A stretch of 64,000 bases of DNA from Larix kaempferi. Lineage: Eukaryota; Streptophyta; Pinopsida; Pinales; Pinaceae. Position 1 is the first letter of the stretch, and each line of letters starts with the position of its first letter. Position numbers and translations under genes: made by a program. The notes under the pieces are model-generated. The model saw only the letters and a list, made by a program, of their open reading frames with translations, did not search any database and had not been told where the DNA came from. Below are positions 32,661-45,183 of this stretch, one piece after another. Location of the stretch: the NCBI GenBank assembly GCA_027924585.1, contig BSBM01000636.1, positions 2,434,001-2,498,000 of the forward strand, read 5' to 3'.

Positions 32661-33798
32661 AAACCCTCGAAAGAGGGGATAGGCCTTGCAGTCTACAATA
32701 TTGTCTTAGGATGTTATTTTGTTCCTCAATGGTGAAGGCTTTGTGTCAAATGAGAATGATAGTGGAATTTAAACACAATTGAACAAATGCAAAAACATGC
32801 CAACCACAACAGATGCAAAATAGTGCGATAAGTGAGTGATATGTGCAATGTTGGTTTTAGTGCATGATTTCCCACATGCAGTGTTCACCCAAAAAGTTGT
32901 TTGGGGTCAACATGTTGTTTCATAACTAAAAATATTCTTGAGGAGGCTACTTTAAGCAACCCTGCATACTTCATTTCAGTCAAAGAAGTGGTAGGAGTTG
33001 GTTCATTTGAATTTTTCCCCATCTAAAGAGTATCAATGGTTCATAATCAGTGAGTAAAGGAAGGTTCATAATGACATGCTGGAACAGTAAGGAGTATTAT
33101 TGATAAGTGGTTGCGTCACTATGTGAGGGTTAAAGACAATTACAGTGGTTGGGATTCCATGTTGGTCAAGTCCCCTACATTGAATTTAGGGTGTTAAAGC
33201 TAAATGATCATCATATTTAAGTATTCTCTAGCATACTATCGCCTTTTGGGACATATTCCAAATAGCCATCAGGACCATAGTTCTTGACTAACCTTCATTG
33301 GTATTCAATTAAGTAGAAATTGGCCTCATCCGACTTGTTTCAGACACCCTTATTTCGAGGCCTTGGACAAGATAATCCATGGTTATTTGTGAGTTTTGGA
33401 ACACTCCATTTTGTCAATCTATATTTCTAGGATAATCATGTCAAATTTCAAGAGATATGAGCGCAGTTTGCAAAAATTTCAATTTGGCCCCTTTCATTGG
33501 TCATAGTGGATCCAACTGAATCCATGTATTATGCTCGTTATAATACTTTTATTCTCCACATTTCAAGAAATTATATGGATTTTTATTATGGTGCTCTACA
33601 TAAGCTTTCCAACGAGCCATCATTTGCTTGATTCCGACATCGTATGACTACATACCAATCTCCGGAATTTCATGGCAAAATGGGTTAAATATGTCAAATG
33701 ATTTGGGCTCAAATTATAAAATATACATATATGTGTTTTGTAATTATTGAAATTAAGGAGGTTTTGGTATAATAAAAAAATTGTAGGTAGAGAGGTTT
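32661..33798. other. No recognisable gene
   Basis: Sequence upstream of the gag remnant may include its leader. I see no primer site or LTR end. An A-run lies near 32653. Confidence 0.4.
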
Positions 33799-33850
33799 GA
33801 ACTTGATGCCTCCCACCCAACAAATAACCTAAGCACTCTCCACTAACCGA
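33799..33850 (-). repeat. tRNA-derived SINE-like head
   Basis: The minus strand reads a box-A-like GTTAGTGGAGAGTGCTTAGG and then, about 20 bases later, box-B-like AAGTTCAAACC, the spacing of a tRNA promoter. A short A/T-rich tail follows. The second copy of the tandem unit (35969 on) keeps the box-A part but not box B. Confidence 0.4.
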
Positions 33851-33869
33851 CATTTCCAACTGTCAAGTC

Positions 33870-34148
33870 ATGATGGGAAGGGGAGAAAGCTCAAATTTAA
33901 TGGGTTCGCGTGCATATCAAGTCAAGAGAAGAGTGCCACGCACCCCCACTCCCATGCAATTTCGACTTGGGGTCTTTCCCCCTTCCCCATTCATGCCTAG
34001 GCCATTCAATCACCCATACATTTTTCACAGTGGAGATTCTGCAGCAATGGAGGTCGAGATTTTGCAACCATGGAGGTCATGGAGGTGGGGGATTTTCCCA
34101 GGGAAACATCTACAAGCCCCAATTCGTGGATTTGTGCATGCACAGTAA
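33870..34148 (+). CDS. Unrecognised short frame, unit 1
   Basis: A 92-codon frame (MMGRGESSNLMGS) lies near the left end of the duplicated unit. An alternative frame, 33910-34173, overlaps it. A splice-donor-like CAGTAAGT lies at its end, so it may be a first exon. The matching frame in unit 2 is 36031-36333. I do not recognise the product, and coding status is doubtful. Confidence 0.15.
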   Translation: MMGRGESSNLMGSRAYQVKRRVPRTPTPMQFRLGVFPPSPFMPRPFNHPYIFHSGDSAAMEVEILQPWRSWRWGIFPGKHLQAPIRGFVHAQ

Positions 34149-35337
34149 GTTTACACCTCTAATTTATCTATGAAATTGAATTATTTGTTTTGGTTCAGGA
34201 TTTAGAGGGTGGGTTATGAATATAAAATTGCATGGTCCATTTTCTCGAATTTATGGTGAAGAGGTTGGGGGTTTTCAGTTGGATCAATGGTTTTCAATAT
34301 GGGATGGATTTTGTAGCTTGTGTGGAGGTTAAATTGAGGGTGAAGTTTCAGATATTCATCCTACAACTTTTTTTCTGATTTTACTCCTTGCTTCAATCAG
34401 TTATTTGGGGTGCCAAAGATTTCCCAGATTGTATGTTTGAGTTAAAACTAAGTTATGGATTTGTTGTTTCAATGAATCATTTGTTTAGGTACTTTTTTTT
34501 CAGATTCAGAAAAATATCAGGGGGTATCTGTACCTTTTGGCCTTGGAACCCCTATTTTGATTCTTAAAAAGTTGCTTTCAAAACCAAAACCCAAGATCTA
34601 GGTGTTTTTGTGAAAACACAGGTCCCCCCCCAAGGATCTTTTTTCCTAGGTTTTGCTCTGATTTCACCCATGGGAGTTATTGAAATGTTAAGAGGAGTTC
34701 ATAGAGTACATATATGTAGGTGGCTGCATGCTAAACGTTTGAAAAATTCCCTCAACCAAGGATTTCCACTAAGTGTTTGACAAAAGCCTTCAACCAAGTA
34801 ATTGTCCACCAAATGCTTGCATGAGCCAAAATTGCTATATCTCCCTCATTCGGAGGATGAATTTCGCACATGAATATTCAAAATGAATGGGATAGAGATA
34901 AATTCAATGCTACAATATCCAAACTCATAAATTAGGCCTGTATTTCTTGAAGATGTTATGGGAATGTCCGGAACCTCATTTTGGCCAAATAATCTAGTGC
35001 CAGAAGAACACTCTTCAAAGTATCATTCCTAGTTAATTAGGAAGCCATGGATGGCCTCTTGACACCTGTAAATATTATCCATGCTGGAATCATCCAGCCT
35101 ATGATCAACCATCACAAGTTCCATGGGGACCACAAATACCAAAGAAAATTATGACATGGCATTTCATTTTTGTCTTCAAAGTCTTTTCTCAGATATCTTA
35201 TCATTTCTAAGACATATTGTAATATTTTATTTTTCATGCAAAGGACAAATATTTAATTTTGAAATAAATATTTGGAAAGTCAAATGTGATTTGACTTGTC
35301 ACACTTGTCACTTCTCTAAAAGTGACATGTGTGATGT

Positions 35338-35369
35338 AAACCCTAACCCTAGCCTCAATTCCTATATAA
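35338..35369 (+). promoter_or_regulatory. Telo-box and TATA box, unit 1
   Basis: AAACCCTAACCCT (telo-box, known in plant promoters) is followed 12 bases later by TATATAA at 35363-35369. Confidence 0.35.
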
Positions 35370-36030
35370 TGAGGACGGTATTTTTGTAAATAGTTAGAAT
35401 TTGAAGGAATATAAAAAGTTGCAATGTCGATAACAATAGCAAGAAATAAATGAGAAAAAAACATGGAAAAATTTGGGTGTGCATTCCATTTATGACTAAG
35501 CACCTTGATTCCAAAGAAGGCGTGTTGATTCGATGGATTTATGCAAAGACTCAAAGTCCCCACAATTGTAAATCAAATAGACTTTTGCAATTGAAATATG
35601 ACTCTGCCCTTCAAATTTGATCCATGTGATATTTCTTTTTCCACAGCAAGTATTAAGGATCTAATTTGATCCATGTGAATTGACCATGTGAGAGTTCTTT
35701 GGCCATACAAAGTATTAATGAGATAACGTACTTATGTTGTAGAAATCTTGCTACAAAATTTTAGAGTTTCCACTTGTAAGGCCTAAGACAACATATACCA
35801 TGCCCAAATGTGGAAGCTTCATAGAAGAGCCTTTAAATATGCACGAGGTAAGCATGTGAATGAAAATATACGCAATCGGGAGGGAAAAATCCATTAGGTT
35901 TTGAAATTAATCCAATGAACCTAAATGTGGATACCTTGAAATTTGAAACAAATCATGTTCCTCGTGATACCTCCCACCCAACAAATAACCTAAGCACTCT
36001 CCACTAACCGACATTTCCAACCATCAAGTC

Positions 36031-36333
36031 ATGATGGGAAGGGGAAGCAGCTCAAATTTAATGGGTTGGTGTGCATATCAAGTCAAGAGAAGAGTGCCAC
36101 GCACCCCCACTCCCATGCAATTTCAACTTAGGGTCTTTCCCCCTTCCCCATTCATGCATAGGACATTCAGTCACCCATACATTTTGCATAGTGGAGATTC
36201 TACAACAATGGAGGTCGAGATTTTGTATCCATGGAGGTCATGGAGGTGGAGGATTTTCGCAGGGAAACATCTGCAAGCCCAATTCGTGGATTTTTGCATG
36301 CACAGTAAGTTTCCACCTCTAATTTATCTCTAA
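36031..36333 (+). CDS. Unrecognised short frame, unit 2
   Basis: This 100-codon counterpart of the frame at 33870 has the same start context (MMGRGSSSNLMG) and the same splice-donor-like end. Length differs through small indels. No domain is seen. Confidence 0.15.
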   Translation: MMGRGSSSNLMGWCAYQVKRRVPRTPTPMQFQLRVFPPSPFMHRTFSHPYILHSGDSTTMEVEILYPWRSWRWRIFAGKHLQAQFVDFCMHSKFPPLIYL

Positions 36334-37508
36334 AATTGCATTATTTGTTTTGGTTCAAGATTTAGAGGGTGGGTTATGAATATAAAAATTTGCATGGTCC
36401 ATTTTCTCGAATTTATGGTGAAGAGGTTGGGGGTTTTCAGTTAGATCAATGGTTTTCAGTATGGGATGGATTTTGTAGCTTGTTTGGAGGGTAAATTGAG
36501 GGTAAATTTTTAGATATTCATCCTACAACATTTTTTCTGATTTTACTCCTTGCTTCAATCAGTGATTTGGGGTGCCAAAGATTTGTCAGATTATATGTTT
36601 GAGTTAAAACTGAGTTATGGATTTGTTGTTTCAATAAATCATTTGTTTAGGTAATTTTTATTCAGATTCAAAAAGAATATCAAGGGGTATCTGTACTTTG
36701 GACTTGGAACCCCCGTTTTGATTCTAAAAAAGTTGTTTGCAGAACCAAAACCCGAGATCTAGGTGTTTTTGTGAAAATGCAGGTTCCCCCCCAAGGGTCT
36801 TTTTTATTGGGTTTTGGTATGATTTCACCTATGGGAGTTATTGAAATGTTAAGAGGAGTTCATAGAGTATAGATATGTGGGTGGCTTCACACTAAACGTT
36901 TGAAAAAATCCCTCAACCAAGGCTGTCCACTAAGTGTTTGACAAAATCCTTCAACCAAGTAATTGTCCACCAAATGCTGGCATGAGCCAAAATTGCTATA
37001 TCTCCCTCATCCGGAGGATGAATTTCTCACATAAATAGTCAAAATGACTGGGACAAATATCAATTCAATGCTACAATATCGAAACTCATAAATTAGGCCT
37101 ATATTTCCTGAAGATGTTCTGGGAATGTCCGAAACCTCATTTTGGCCAAAAAATCTAGTGTCGGAAGAAAGCTTTTCCTCCACTCTTCAAAGTATCATTC
37201 CTAGTTAATTAGGAAGCCATGGATGGCCTCTTGACACCTATAAATATTATCCATGCTGGCATCATCCAACCTATGATCAGCCATCACAAGCATTGTGGGG
37301 GCCACAAATCCCAAAGAAAATTATGACATGGCATTTCATTTTTTCTTCAAAGTCTTTTCTCAAATATCTTATCATTTCTAAGACATATTGTAATATTTTA
37401 TTTTTCATGCAAAGGACAAATATTTAATTTTGAAATAAATATTTGGAAAGTCAAAAGTGATTTGACTTGTCACACTTGTCACTTTTCCAAAAGTGACATG
37501 TGTGATGT

Positions 37509-37540
37509 AAACCCTAACCCTGGCCTCAATTCCTATATAA
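37509..37540 (+). promoter_or_regulatory. Telo-box and TATA box, unit 2
   Basis: AAACCCTAACCC, then TATATAA at 37534-37540, with the same spacing as in unit 1. Confidence 0.35.
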
Positions 37541-39097
37541 TGAGGACGGTCTTTTGTAAATAGTTAGAGCTTGAAGGAATATAACAAGTTGTAATGTCGA
37601 TAACAATAGCAAGAAATAAATGAGAAAAAAAGCATGGAAAAATTTGGGTGTGCATTCCATTTATGACTAAGCACCTTGATTCCAAAGAAGGCACGTTGAT
37701 TCGATGGATTTATGCAAAGACTCAAAGTCTCTACAATCGTAAATCAATTAGCCTTTTGCAATTGAAATATGACTCTTGCCTTCAAATTTGATCCATGTGA
37801 GAGTTATTTTTCCATAGCAAGTATTAAGGATCTAATTTGATCCATGTGAATTGACCATGTGAGAGTTCTTTGGCCATACAAAGTATTAATAAGATAACGT
37901 ACTTGCGTTGTAGAAATCCTGTTACAAAAGTTTATAGTTTCCACTTTTAAGGCCTAAGACAACATATACCATGCCCAAATGTGGAAGCTTCATATAAGAG
38001 CCTTTAATTGTGCACGTGGTAAGCATGTGAACGAAAGTATACACAATGGGGAGGGAAAAATCCATTAGGTTTTGAAATTAATCCAATGACCCTAAATGTG
38101 GAAAGCTTGAAAGTTGAAACAAATCATCTTCCTCGTGATATTTCGTTCTGCTCCTTTGATCCCACTACCCACACACGACAATGTTCATTGAATTAAAAGC
38201 AAATTGGCACATCAATGGAAGGAAATACATATTAATATGATGCAGTGGAGCCATGTACGCGAAAGACCAAAGCAAATATTAAAAATGTAGCAGGTGGTTC
38301 CCATTCGTGAGTGGCCAAGTTATACACCATGACATTCCTTTTATTAAACATCGTTGGCCATCCTCATGAGAGGGACCCAATTTTTTTGATACATTGATAT
38401 TAATTCAATTGTGCTTGTATAGTTTGGTGTGGTGTTAACAAGTCACTGGCCCGAGAAAGATGAGGTAGCTATCCTTTGATCCAATCATTGATAAAGCTCC
38501 TATAAAGTCTCCATCTCAGATACACCATCCGTTACTTCACCTACTTTCTGACGTGTAGTTTTATTGATATTTGGCATCCTCTTGTAGAGGTTTCCATGCC
38601 CATGACAACGTATCCATTCTAGTGGCGAACATTTCCTATAGGATAACAATTTATCTTGTCAATTGAAGTCTAAAAACTAATATAATATTGACTTAAAATA
38701 AATAGATACCTTAGAAAAAAATACTGGGAGCCCTAGCGACATACAAGCATAATTGACTTAATTATTTCTTGTGTTGATTTGGTATCTTCCTTTATATGAT
38801 CATTCTTGGCTGTCATCTGGAGCATCACATCCATAAATTCCTTAGCACACTATGCCTCTGCCTATTACAAGCCTTGCATTTTGGACATCGATAAGAACAT
38901 GATGATAATGATATCCTTTATTTTCATTATTTTGAAAACCTCAGAAAATTTAAAAATTCATCTAATTGGAAAATGACATGAACATGATGATGATGATGAT
39001 GAACATGATATCATATGTTTTCATAATTGAAAATACAAAATTTAAATATTCACCTAGTTTTATTTTAACATGAAGAGGCACATAATTGTTGTGACAA

Positions 39098-39175
39098 TTG
39101 GGTCTAATTAAAGTGGTTGAGAGGAAGAATTGTTATCCTTGTCACCTAAGTTCAAATCCTTCTAATGAAATGTTT
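39098..39175 (+). repeat. tRNA-derived SINE-like head
   Basis: GGGTCTAATTAAAGTGGTTGAG resembles a tRNA box A region, and AAGTTCAAATCC about 35 bases later is a near-perfect box B. The surrounding sequence is not a foldable intact tRNA that I can recognise. Confidence 0.45.
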
Positions 39176-42100
39176 TCTCTTTGTGATCCAATTACACTTG
39201 AGACTCTTCATGATCTATTGTGATTATCTCACCCTTATAGGTTAGAGGTTGAGGTATATTGTTACACATAAAAATAAAATATTTGAAAGCATTGCATCTT
39301 ATATCTCATTGTAATTCAATAACAAGTTCAAATACCATGCATGATTTAGATTGTGTGGTCAAATTCGTATATCCCACACATACTATGTAACTTAATAGGG
39401 ATTATGATCCTAGTAAGAATTACATGATGCAAATATTGGCATGTCATTTTGAAACACAACTTACACTTTTTACCACAACGATAGTTTAGATGAACTATCC
39501 TTGATTATAGAAAGGCTCACTACATCTCAAAACAAATCAAGAATGGTGAGTTGGTTCTACAAATTAAACGATGCATTAGATTGATCTTAAGCATACAATG
39601 TAAATTGCACCCTTGGGATGTGTTAACGCATTGAATTTGGGTCCTAAGATCAAGTCTCGATATCTTGCAGATATGACTGTGGTGTTTATACGGAGAAAAT
39701 GGTCCCACCGAAACACATCTACTATAACTAGAAGCATGGAATTTTGAGGTATAGTTTTATTTTTTTACCCTAGGGACCTCTTATGCCAAGTGTTTTGAAT
39801 TTTCTAGGAAGATGAATTACGTCTAAAAACAACTTTTCAATTATGACTTGAGTCAATGATTCATGTGAACCATTATATTTTCCTAAATACTATAGTACTA
39901 ATGATGCCATTCTCCATGAGTCCTTGGCCATAGAGAATTTTATATTTGTCTTGGTGTTAAAGTATTGGAATTGAATCATAGGGTCAAATTTGATATCTTG
40001 AACATCTGACCTAAATTGATACACAAGTATGATGGTCCCAATGAAACTCGTAGTTGGGTCATGGATACCAATGTTTCAATACTTGTCAGCTCTTTAACCC
40101 GCACTCAGTTGCAGTCGAGTTATTTTGGGCATGTAGTAGCATTAACCCTGTACCAATGTTTCCATACTTTTTTTCTCTCTGTAGAAAAAAAATTAACTAT
40201 ACATGAAGTTCCACAGTCGTTTTTATATATCTTATACAATGTGGACATATATTGTGAGCATCTCGGTTTCCTTCATGTCATCGTAGCGTGGTGTTGATCC
40301 AACCTGGGTGTCATCATATATGGTGTCCCTAGTCATTAAAGAATGATATCCTTGATGCTATTTCTATTGCTGATAGATTCAAGTCAACTTAATTGACCTA
40401 GCATTACATAAAAATAAGTAAATTAAGTGAAATCATGCCTATTGTGGGTTTCCTCCACAGCTAGTTCTTCATTTTGTTGGGACTTGGGTGCATGTAGAAC
40501 AAGTGCTTCTTCTGTGTGATCTCCTTGAGTTTGTTGAATTGTGAATTCTTCCATGAATTCTTACTTCACCAAGTAAATAGAGTCAAAAGGTTGTTTTATA
40601 AGTGACTAGTAATTGCAAGCAATCCAATAATTATTTTATAGTGCATGTCCAAACATGTTTCTATTTTATATAAACTTTGGTTTTGAGATTACAGTATTGT
40701 ATTTTTTATCAATTTTGCCTCCATTTGTTTGCATATGCTTTGATTTAAATGAGAAATTTCACTTTGCAAAGCATCCATATGACTGTCAAGGGTTCTTAAT
40801 ACCTTTCATAGGTCCAAAACACCATAATAAGATTACTTTTCAGGATGACTGTGATTAGTCATGGTCACATCTACAATTCTAGCACTGCTAGTGTCACCTT
40901 TAAGAATGTTGGGCCCTCCAAATGGCAAGCAAATCCACATGTCAACAATGTTGATACTACTACAATTGCTATTGCAAATGCCAAGCCTTCCAATTGACAA
41001 ACTAGTCCAACGAGTTATGGCCCCTTGGATTTCCCAAATCGCCACTGAAAATGGCAAGGTTGAATCATGATGATGGTTCAACCTTGTAAACAACAATACA
41101 AATTCCCATTGTAATTAAGTTTTGAAAATGAAATATTTCACCTACACCATAATTCACCATCTTATTGACATTAAGACCCCCACTACAACTACGAAGATTG
41201 AAATGTGAGAAGGGTACAGAGAAGGGGTGTTTTAAATGCTCAACCCTCTTCGATCTTTTCCAAAATCCATTTATCCATTATATTACCTTTCACATTGATC
41301 CTTAAGTTGTTGGTCATGGGATTAAAGAAATAATAAGAAATGGATAAATTATTTTGTCCAAAAGTATCGTCTTATTTACCATGTGATTTGTTTGTGTATT
41401 GTAAGACCTAAATATATAGGAAAATTTGATAAATTCAAAGTGTGGGATGCACCATTTAATCCATCTAATAATTTTGGAGAGGGATAAATAATGTTTTCCT
41501 TTCTTACTTAACCAATGATAGCAACCAATCATTACAAACCTAAAACACATCAACTTTATTAATAAAAGTGATAAATGTTAATATCAAATGCATAAATTGA
41601 AATGTTTAATAATTCGTAAACACCACACACATTGAATTCCATAATTTCATTTATAATACCAACATTGATATTTAATAGAAATTTGTTTCTAGAAACCTCA
41701 TACACAAAGTACGGGATTTCATAATTTAAATTATAATTTCAACGTGTGGCACCATTCACTAGATCTCATCTGGACGAGACATTTAATGTCGATATAACAT
41801 TATGTCTTAGTTGCTTGCCTTGACAGCTTAGTTGCTTATGCCAGTTCCAATTGTTTATTGAGATAATTGTTTATTGCAGCCTTCTAGATCTACGTGGCAC
41901 CACGCATCACAGATACAACTCTAGGCTTATAGGAGTCTTTTAACACAGTGAGTTTGACCCAAACAACAATTCACTTCGGGGGATTTTTCACACAACAAGT
42001 TCAAATAATTCAAATCATAAGTCTCTTTCAGCAACAAGTTAGACCATACAGTCTTTCCAAAACTGGAATTGAAATGCAATTATTAAATACTTTTTCTTTT

Positions 42101-44324
42101 TATCAAATCATTTTCAACGGAGTTTAATGGGTTTGATTTTGATAGCCAATCAAATACAAACTGGATCATTGGACCATCATGTAAGAGACAACTCAATTGC
42201 ATGCATTCATTTGGATGTCCAGTTTTATAACTATAAAATAGACCTATAAATATATCAACACAGAGAAACACATGTAAGAGAGATGGGGTTCGGCTTTCAT
42301 CTAGGAAGGTCGTCCCTCCTCTTTCCACAATTATTGAGAAAAAAAAGATATATAATTATGAGAAATGACCTTTTGATGTTAAATTAATGGGTCACTTTCC
42401 TTAATTAATTGGTTAATCCTTCCCTATCACAGGATATGATGTAATCAACTCCTGAATGAGCAACATATATTCCAGAAATGTCTTTCGTTTGCATCAAATT
42501 TATGATGTCAAAGGTAGATGCGTGGTGATTAAATCCCCATGCCTTTTCCCCTTGCATCTAGCATCTCTTGCATCATCATCATTGAAACGATAAGCATTTT
42601 TAATAGCCTGAGGTTGTTAACATCCCCATGCCTCAACCCTCTAGAAAGAATATATCTATCACATTTTAAGCAGCATGGACTTGAATTCAATTTGCTGGAA
42701 CATTTTCAGCATCAACCTGCAATTCAATCCATCAAGGGACGATTGCTTCAAAATTTGCAAGTATGGATATGTTTTCTCTAAATGATGGTCTCTCCAATGG
42801 TTTCTATGGAAACCCCTCAACTATGAAGGGTAGCTTACTTTACCGATGGATAACCAACTTTACATTGCATGCATAAGATTTTTATAATTTTTAGTTTTTT
42901 AAACCTTGTGAGAAAATTCAAGAATTATATATATATCTTTGTTCCATGGACGTTAATTAGCCACAAACTAGTTGTGTTAATAGTACTTTTATTTCACACT
43001 TCAATATAAATAAAAATGAATAAATGAATTTAAAAAAATCAAACACCATAACCAAATGCATAACAACATTAAGGAAATGTTGGACATATGATTTAAAACA
43101 AGAGCCATGAAATGGCAATGTCCTTGCTTGAGAAGTTTGTCTTGAAAGAACAATGTCTTTGATAAATTAAGAGTTTGAAGAGTTTACATATGATAATGAT
43201 TAGATAAAAGTTGACCAACAACAAAAGGCTACAAACATTTTCAATTAAGGAAATTAAATTTAAAAACTAAAATACAATCCACAAATATAATTTGCATGAA
43301 TGAAAACTAAGCTATTCATGTATCTTAAGCTATTCAAATAAAGGGAAGTAGATTTATAAGCTATGAATGAAAACTGTAAAAATGAAAATTAAGCTATTCA
43401 AGCAACAAAAGCTAAATTAGAGAAATGAAAACTAAGTTATTTAGCTAACCCTTTTCTATAAAAGAGAAAAGTGTTGAATCCCACAAGCTAAAACACTATT
43501 TAGACCTAATAATAAAACAAGAATATTAATAACTGAAAAGTTAATAATAAAACAAGAATATGGATGCTTCTTATAAAAATTTGACTAAGTTCCTAGATGT
43601 CCTGAACATATACGTTTACAACAAATATTTTATTTTGGGAATCAACCAAAAATCTAATAATTAATTAACTAATTAAAACTATCATATATATTGAAGAAAA
43701 AAAGGTTAAATTTGGATCCTAGACTAATATAAACATTTTCCTTTAGGCTGGAAATGCGAGATCATTGAGCTTGGGGATCCCTAAACCATGTCTTTTTTGT
43801 TCCATAGGAGAATAAAGGAACCTACTAATAATATATGAATCACCTCTGACTCATCTATTGGATTACTATTTCACTTTCGCAACAAAAGTTAACTAAGTAC
43901 CTAGATACTTAGATACATCGTGCCACCAGACAAGAGAAAGTCGTGCAGTTATATTGTAAAATGATCAAAGGATTTTAATGTTTAAAATCCTATCAATGAT
44001 CACCACACGTCAAGAGATATTAATTGATCTCATCGATGAGTTTTGCATGTTGACTTCCCTCTTATGCGATATGCACAGAACAACAGGCATAACACGTTTG
44101 GGTGGCCGATATGCTACAGAAAATTCATGGTGTTAGCTCGTAACTCGACCAACATTTCCTAACTTGCAGTTCCTTAAAAGATTTAGCCAGCAAAATTATG
44201 ATGATCGGCGTTATAGTGTATGTGGTTTTTTTGTGTATCAAATCAGTTGGATTCATAAAAATGGAAGGTTATGTATTTAAATCTCCCAATCTTACCCATG
44301 CATCATGCTTTGGGCTTTGTGGAT

Positions 44325-44432
44325 GCGCCTAGGGGTATAGTGGTAGTGAGATTGGATCCCTGAACCCTGTGTCGCGGAGTAGTCCAACTCCACTTCTAGA
44401 TTCCCCTAATATAAATAAATAAATAAATAATA
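44325..44432 (+). repeat. tRNA-derived SINE with A-rich tail
   Basis: The order CCTAGGGGTATAGTGGTAGTG (box-A-like, tRNA-Gly style), then CGCGGAGTAGTCCAACTCC (box-B-like with one mismatch), then a TAAATAAATAAATAAATAA tail fits a short SINE. Confidence 0.5.
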
Positions 44433-44954
44433 TATTAGTAGTTGAACCCTTGACTTTTAAAAAACAAAAATGACAAGAATATGCAATAATATCATTATTA
44501 ATTATTGGTTAGAAATTGGACACAATTTTATTTATTATTAATTTAATAAATATTGAAATTAATATAATTATAAAATTACTATTTTTATTATTAATTATTT
44601 TGAAGAATAGTATTTAATTATTATTAATTATATATATAAAATAATGATTAAAATTGTTATATATTGATGGAAAAAAATAAATATAGAAAACCTATAAGAT
44701 CTTTTAGAAGTATAACCTTTCTTCTTATATTCCATGAACTAAATTAAACTATGGACAAATTGTTAAAACAAAAATTATCATTACAAGAAACCTTATTGCA
44801 AATTAAATGTGGCCGCTTGTTAAAGAGGGAATCTTGATCTATTGAAGGAACAACAATGCCAAGGATGCACTCTAGTGCATTTCAGCAGTGCAATTCTTTT
44901 ATGAAGAAGTTAAGATGAACAACTATGTTTTATACTTAAATTTGGTTTATAAGC

Positions 44955-45183
44955 CATGACCTTTTAGTGAGCATATCTTGGGACTCCCAGGAGCCTGCGA
45001 GTAGCTTCATGTCTTCGGGAAGTTGAAAAAGCTAAACGGACCCAAGACATTGTGTTCAGGCACAGTTGAGAGACAGTGGTGACGAACTTTGCAGTCCAAG
45101 GTCGATCCATGATTTGAGTCTGTATGTCTGTAAAATTGCTGAAGAATTATAAAAAGCTTGAAGTTGGAGATCCTGGCGTAGTT
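44955..45183 (+). repeat. Partial viral terminal region, left end
   Basis: This matches 52145-52362 and 59941-60160 (TAGTGAGCATATCT, GACTCCCAGGAGCCTGCGAG, GTTGAGAGACAGTGGTGACG). It runs up to GGCGTAG and then jumps into the movement-protein frame. The polyadenylation word is altered here (ATTATAAAAAG) and the primer site is missing. Confidence 0.85.

Larger units (their letters stand above)
33807..38139. repeat. 2.16-kb tandem duplication, two units
   Basis: Unit 1 is about 33807-35967 and unit 2 about 35968-38139. They match along their whole length in the same order, with scattered substitutions and short indels. Unit 2 follows unit 1 directly (CCTCGTGATACCTCCC at the junction). Each carries a ~90-codon frame with a potential 5' splice site (CAGTAAGT near 34141 and 36302), and a telo-box/TATA block. 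Neither unit shows a recognised protein domain. It could be a tandem pair of long LTRs, a duplicated segment, or an unknown element. Confidence 0.8.
38140..44954. other. Long AT-rich gene-poor stretch
   Basis: I see no gene with a recognisable domain. A short ATG-repeat microsatellite lies at about 38982-39002. 43508-43561 holds two copies of TAATAATAAAACAAGAATAT. 44440-44660 is very AT-rich. Two SINE-like heads are listed separately. Short frames (for example at 40016 and 42539) carry no domain signature. Confidence 0.5.

Noticed and set aside
35338-35350. Interstitial telomere repeat
   Set aside because: Only about one and a half CCCTAA units are present; a telo-box in a promoter-like setting fits better.
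39098-39175. Functional tRNA gene
   Set aside because: Box A and B are recognisable, but no cloverleaf with acceptor pairing or a clear anticodon arm can be drawn; SINE head is the better reading.
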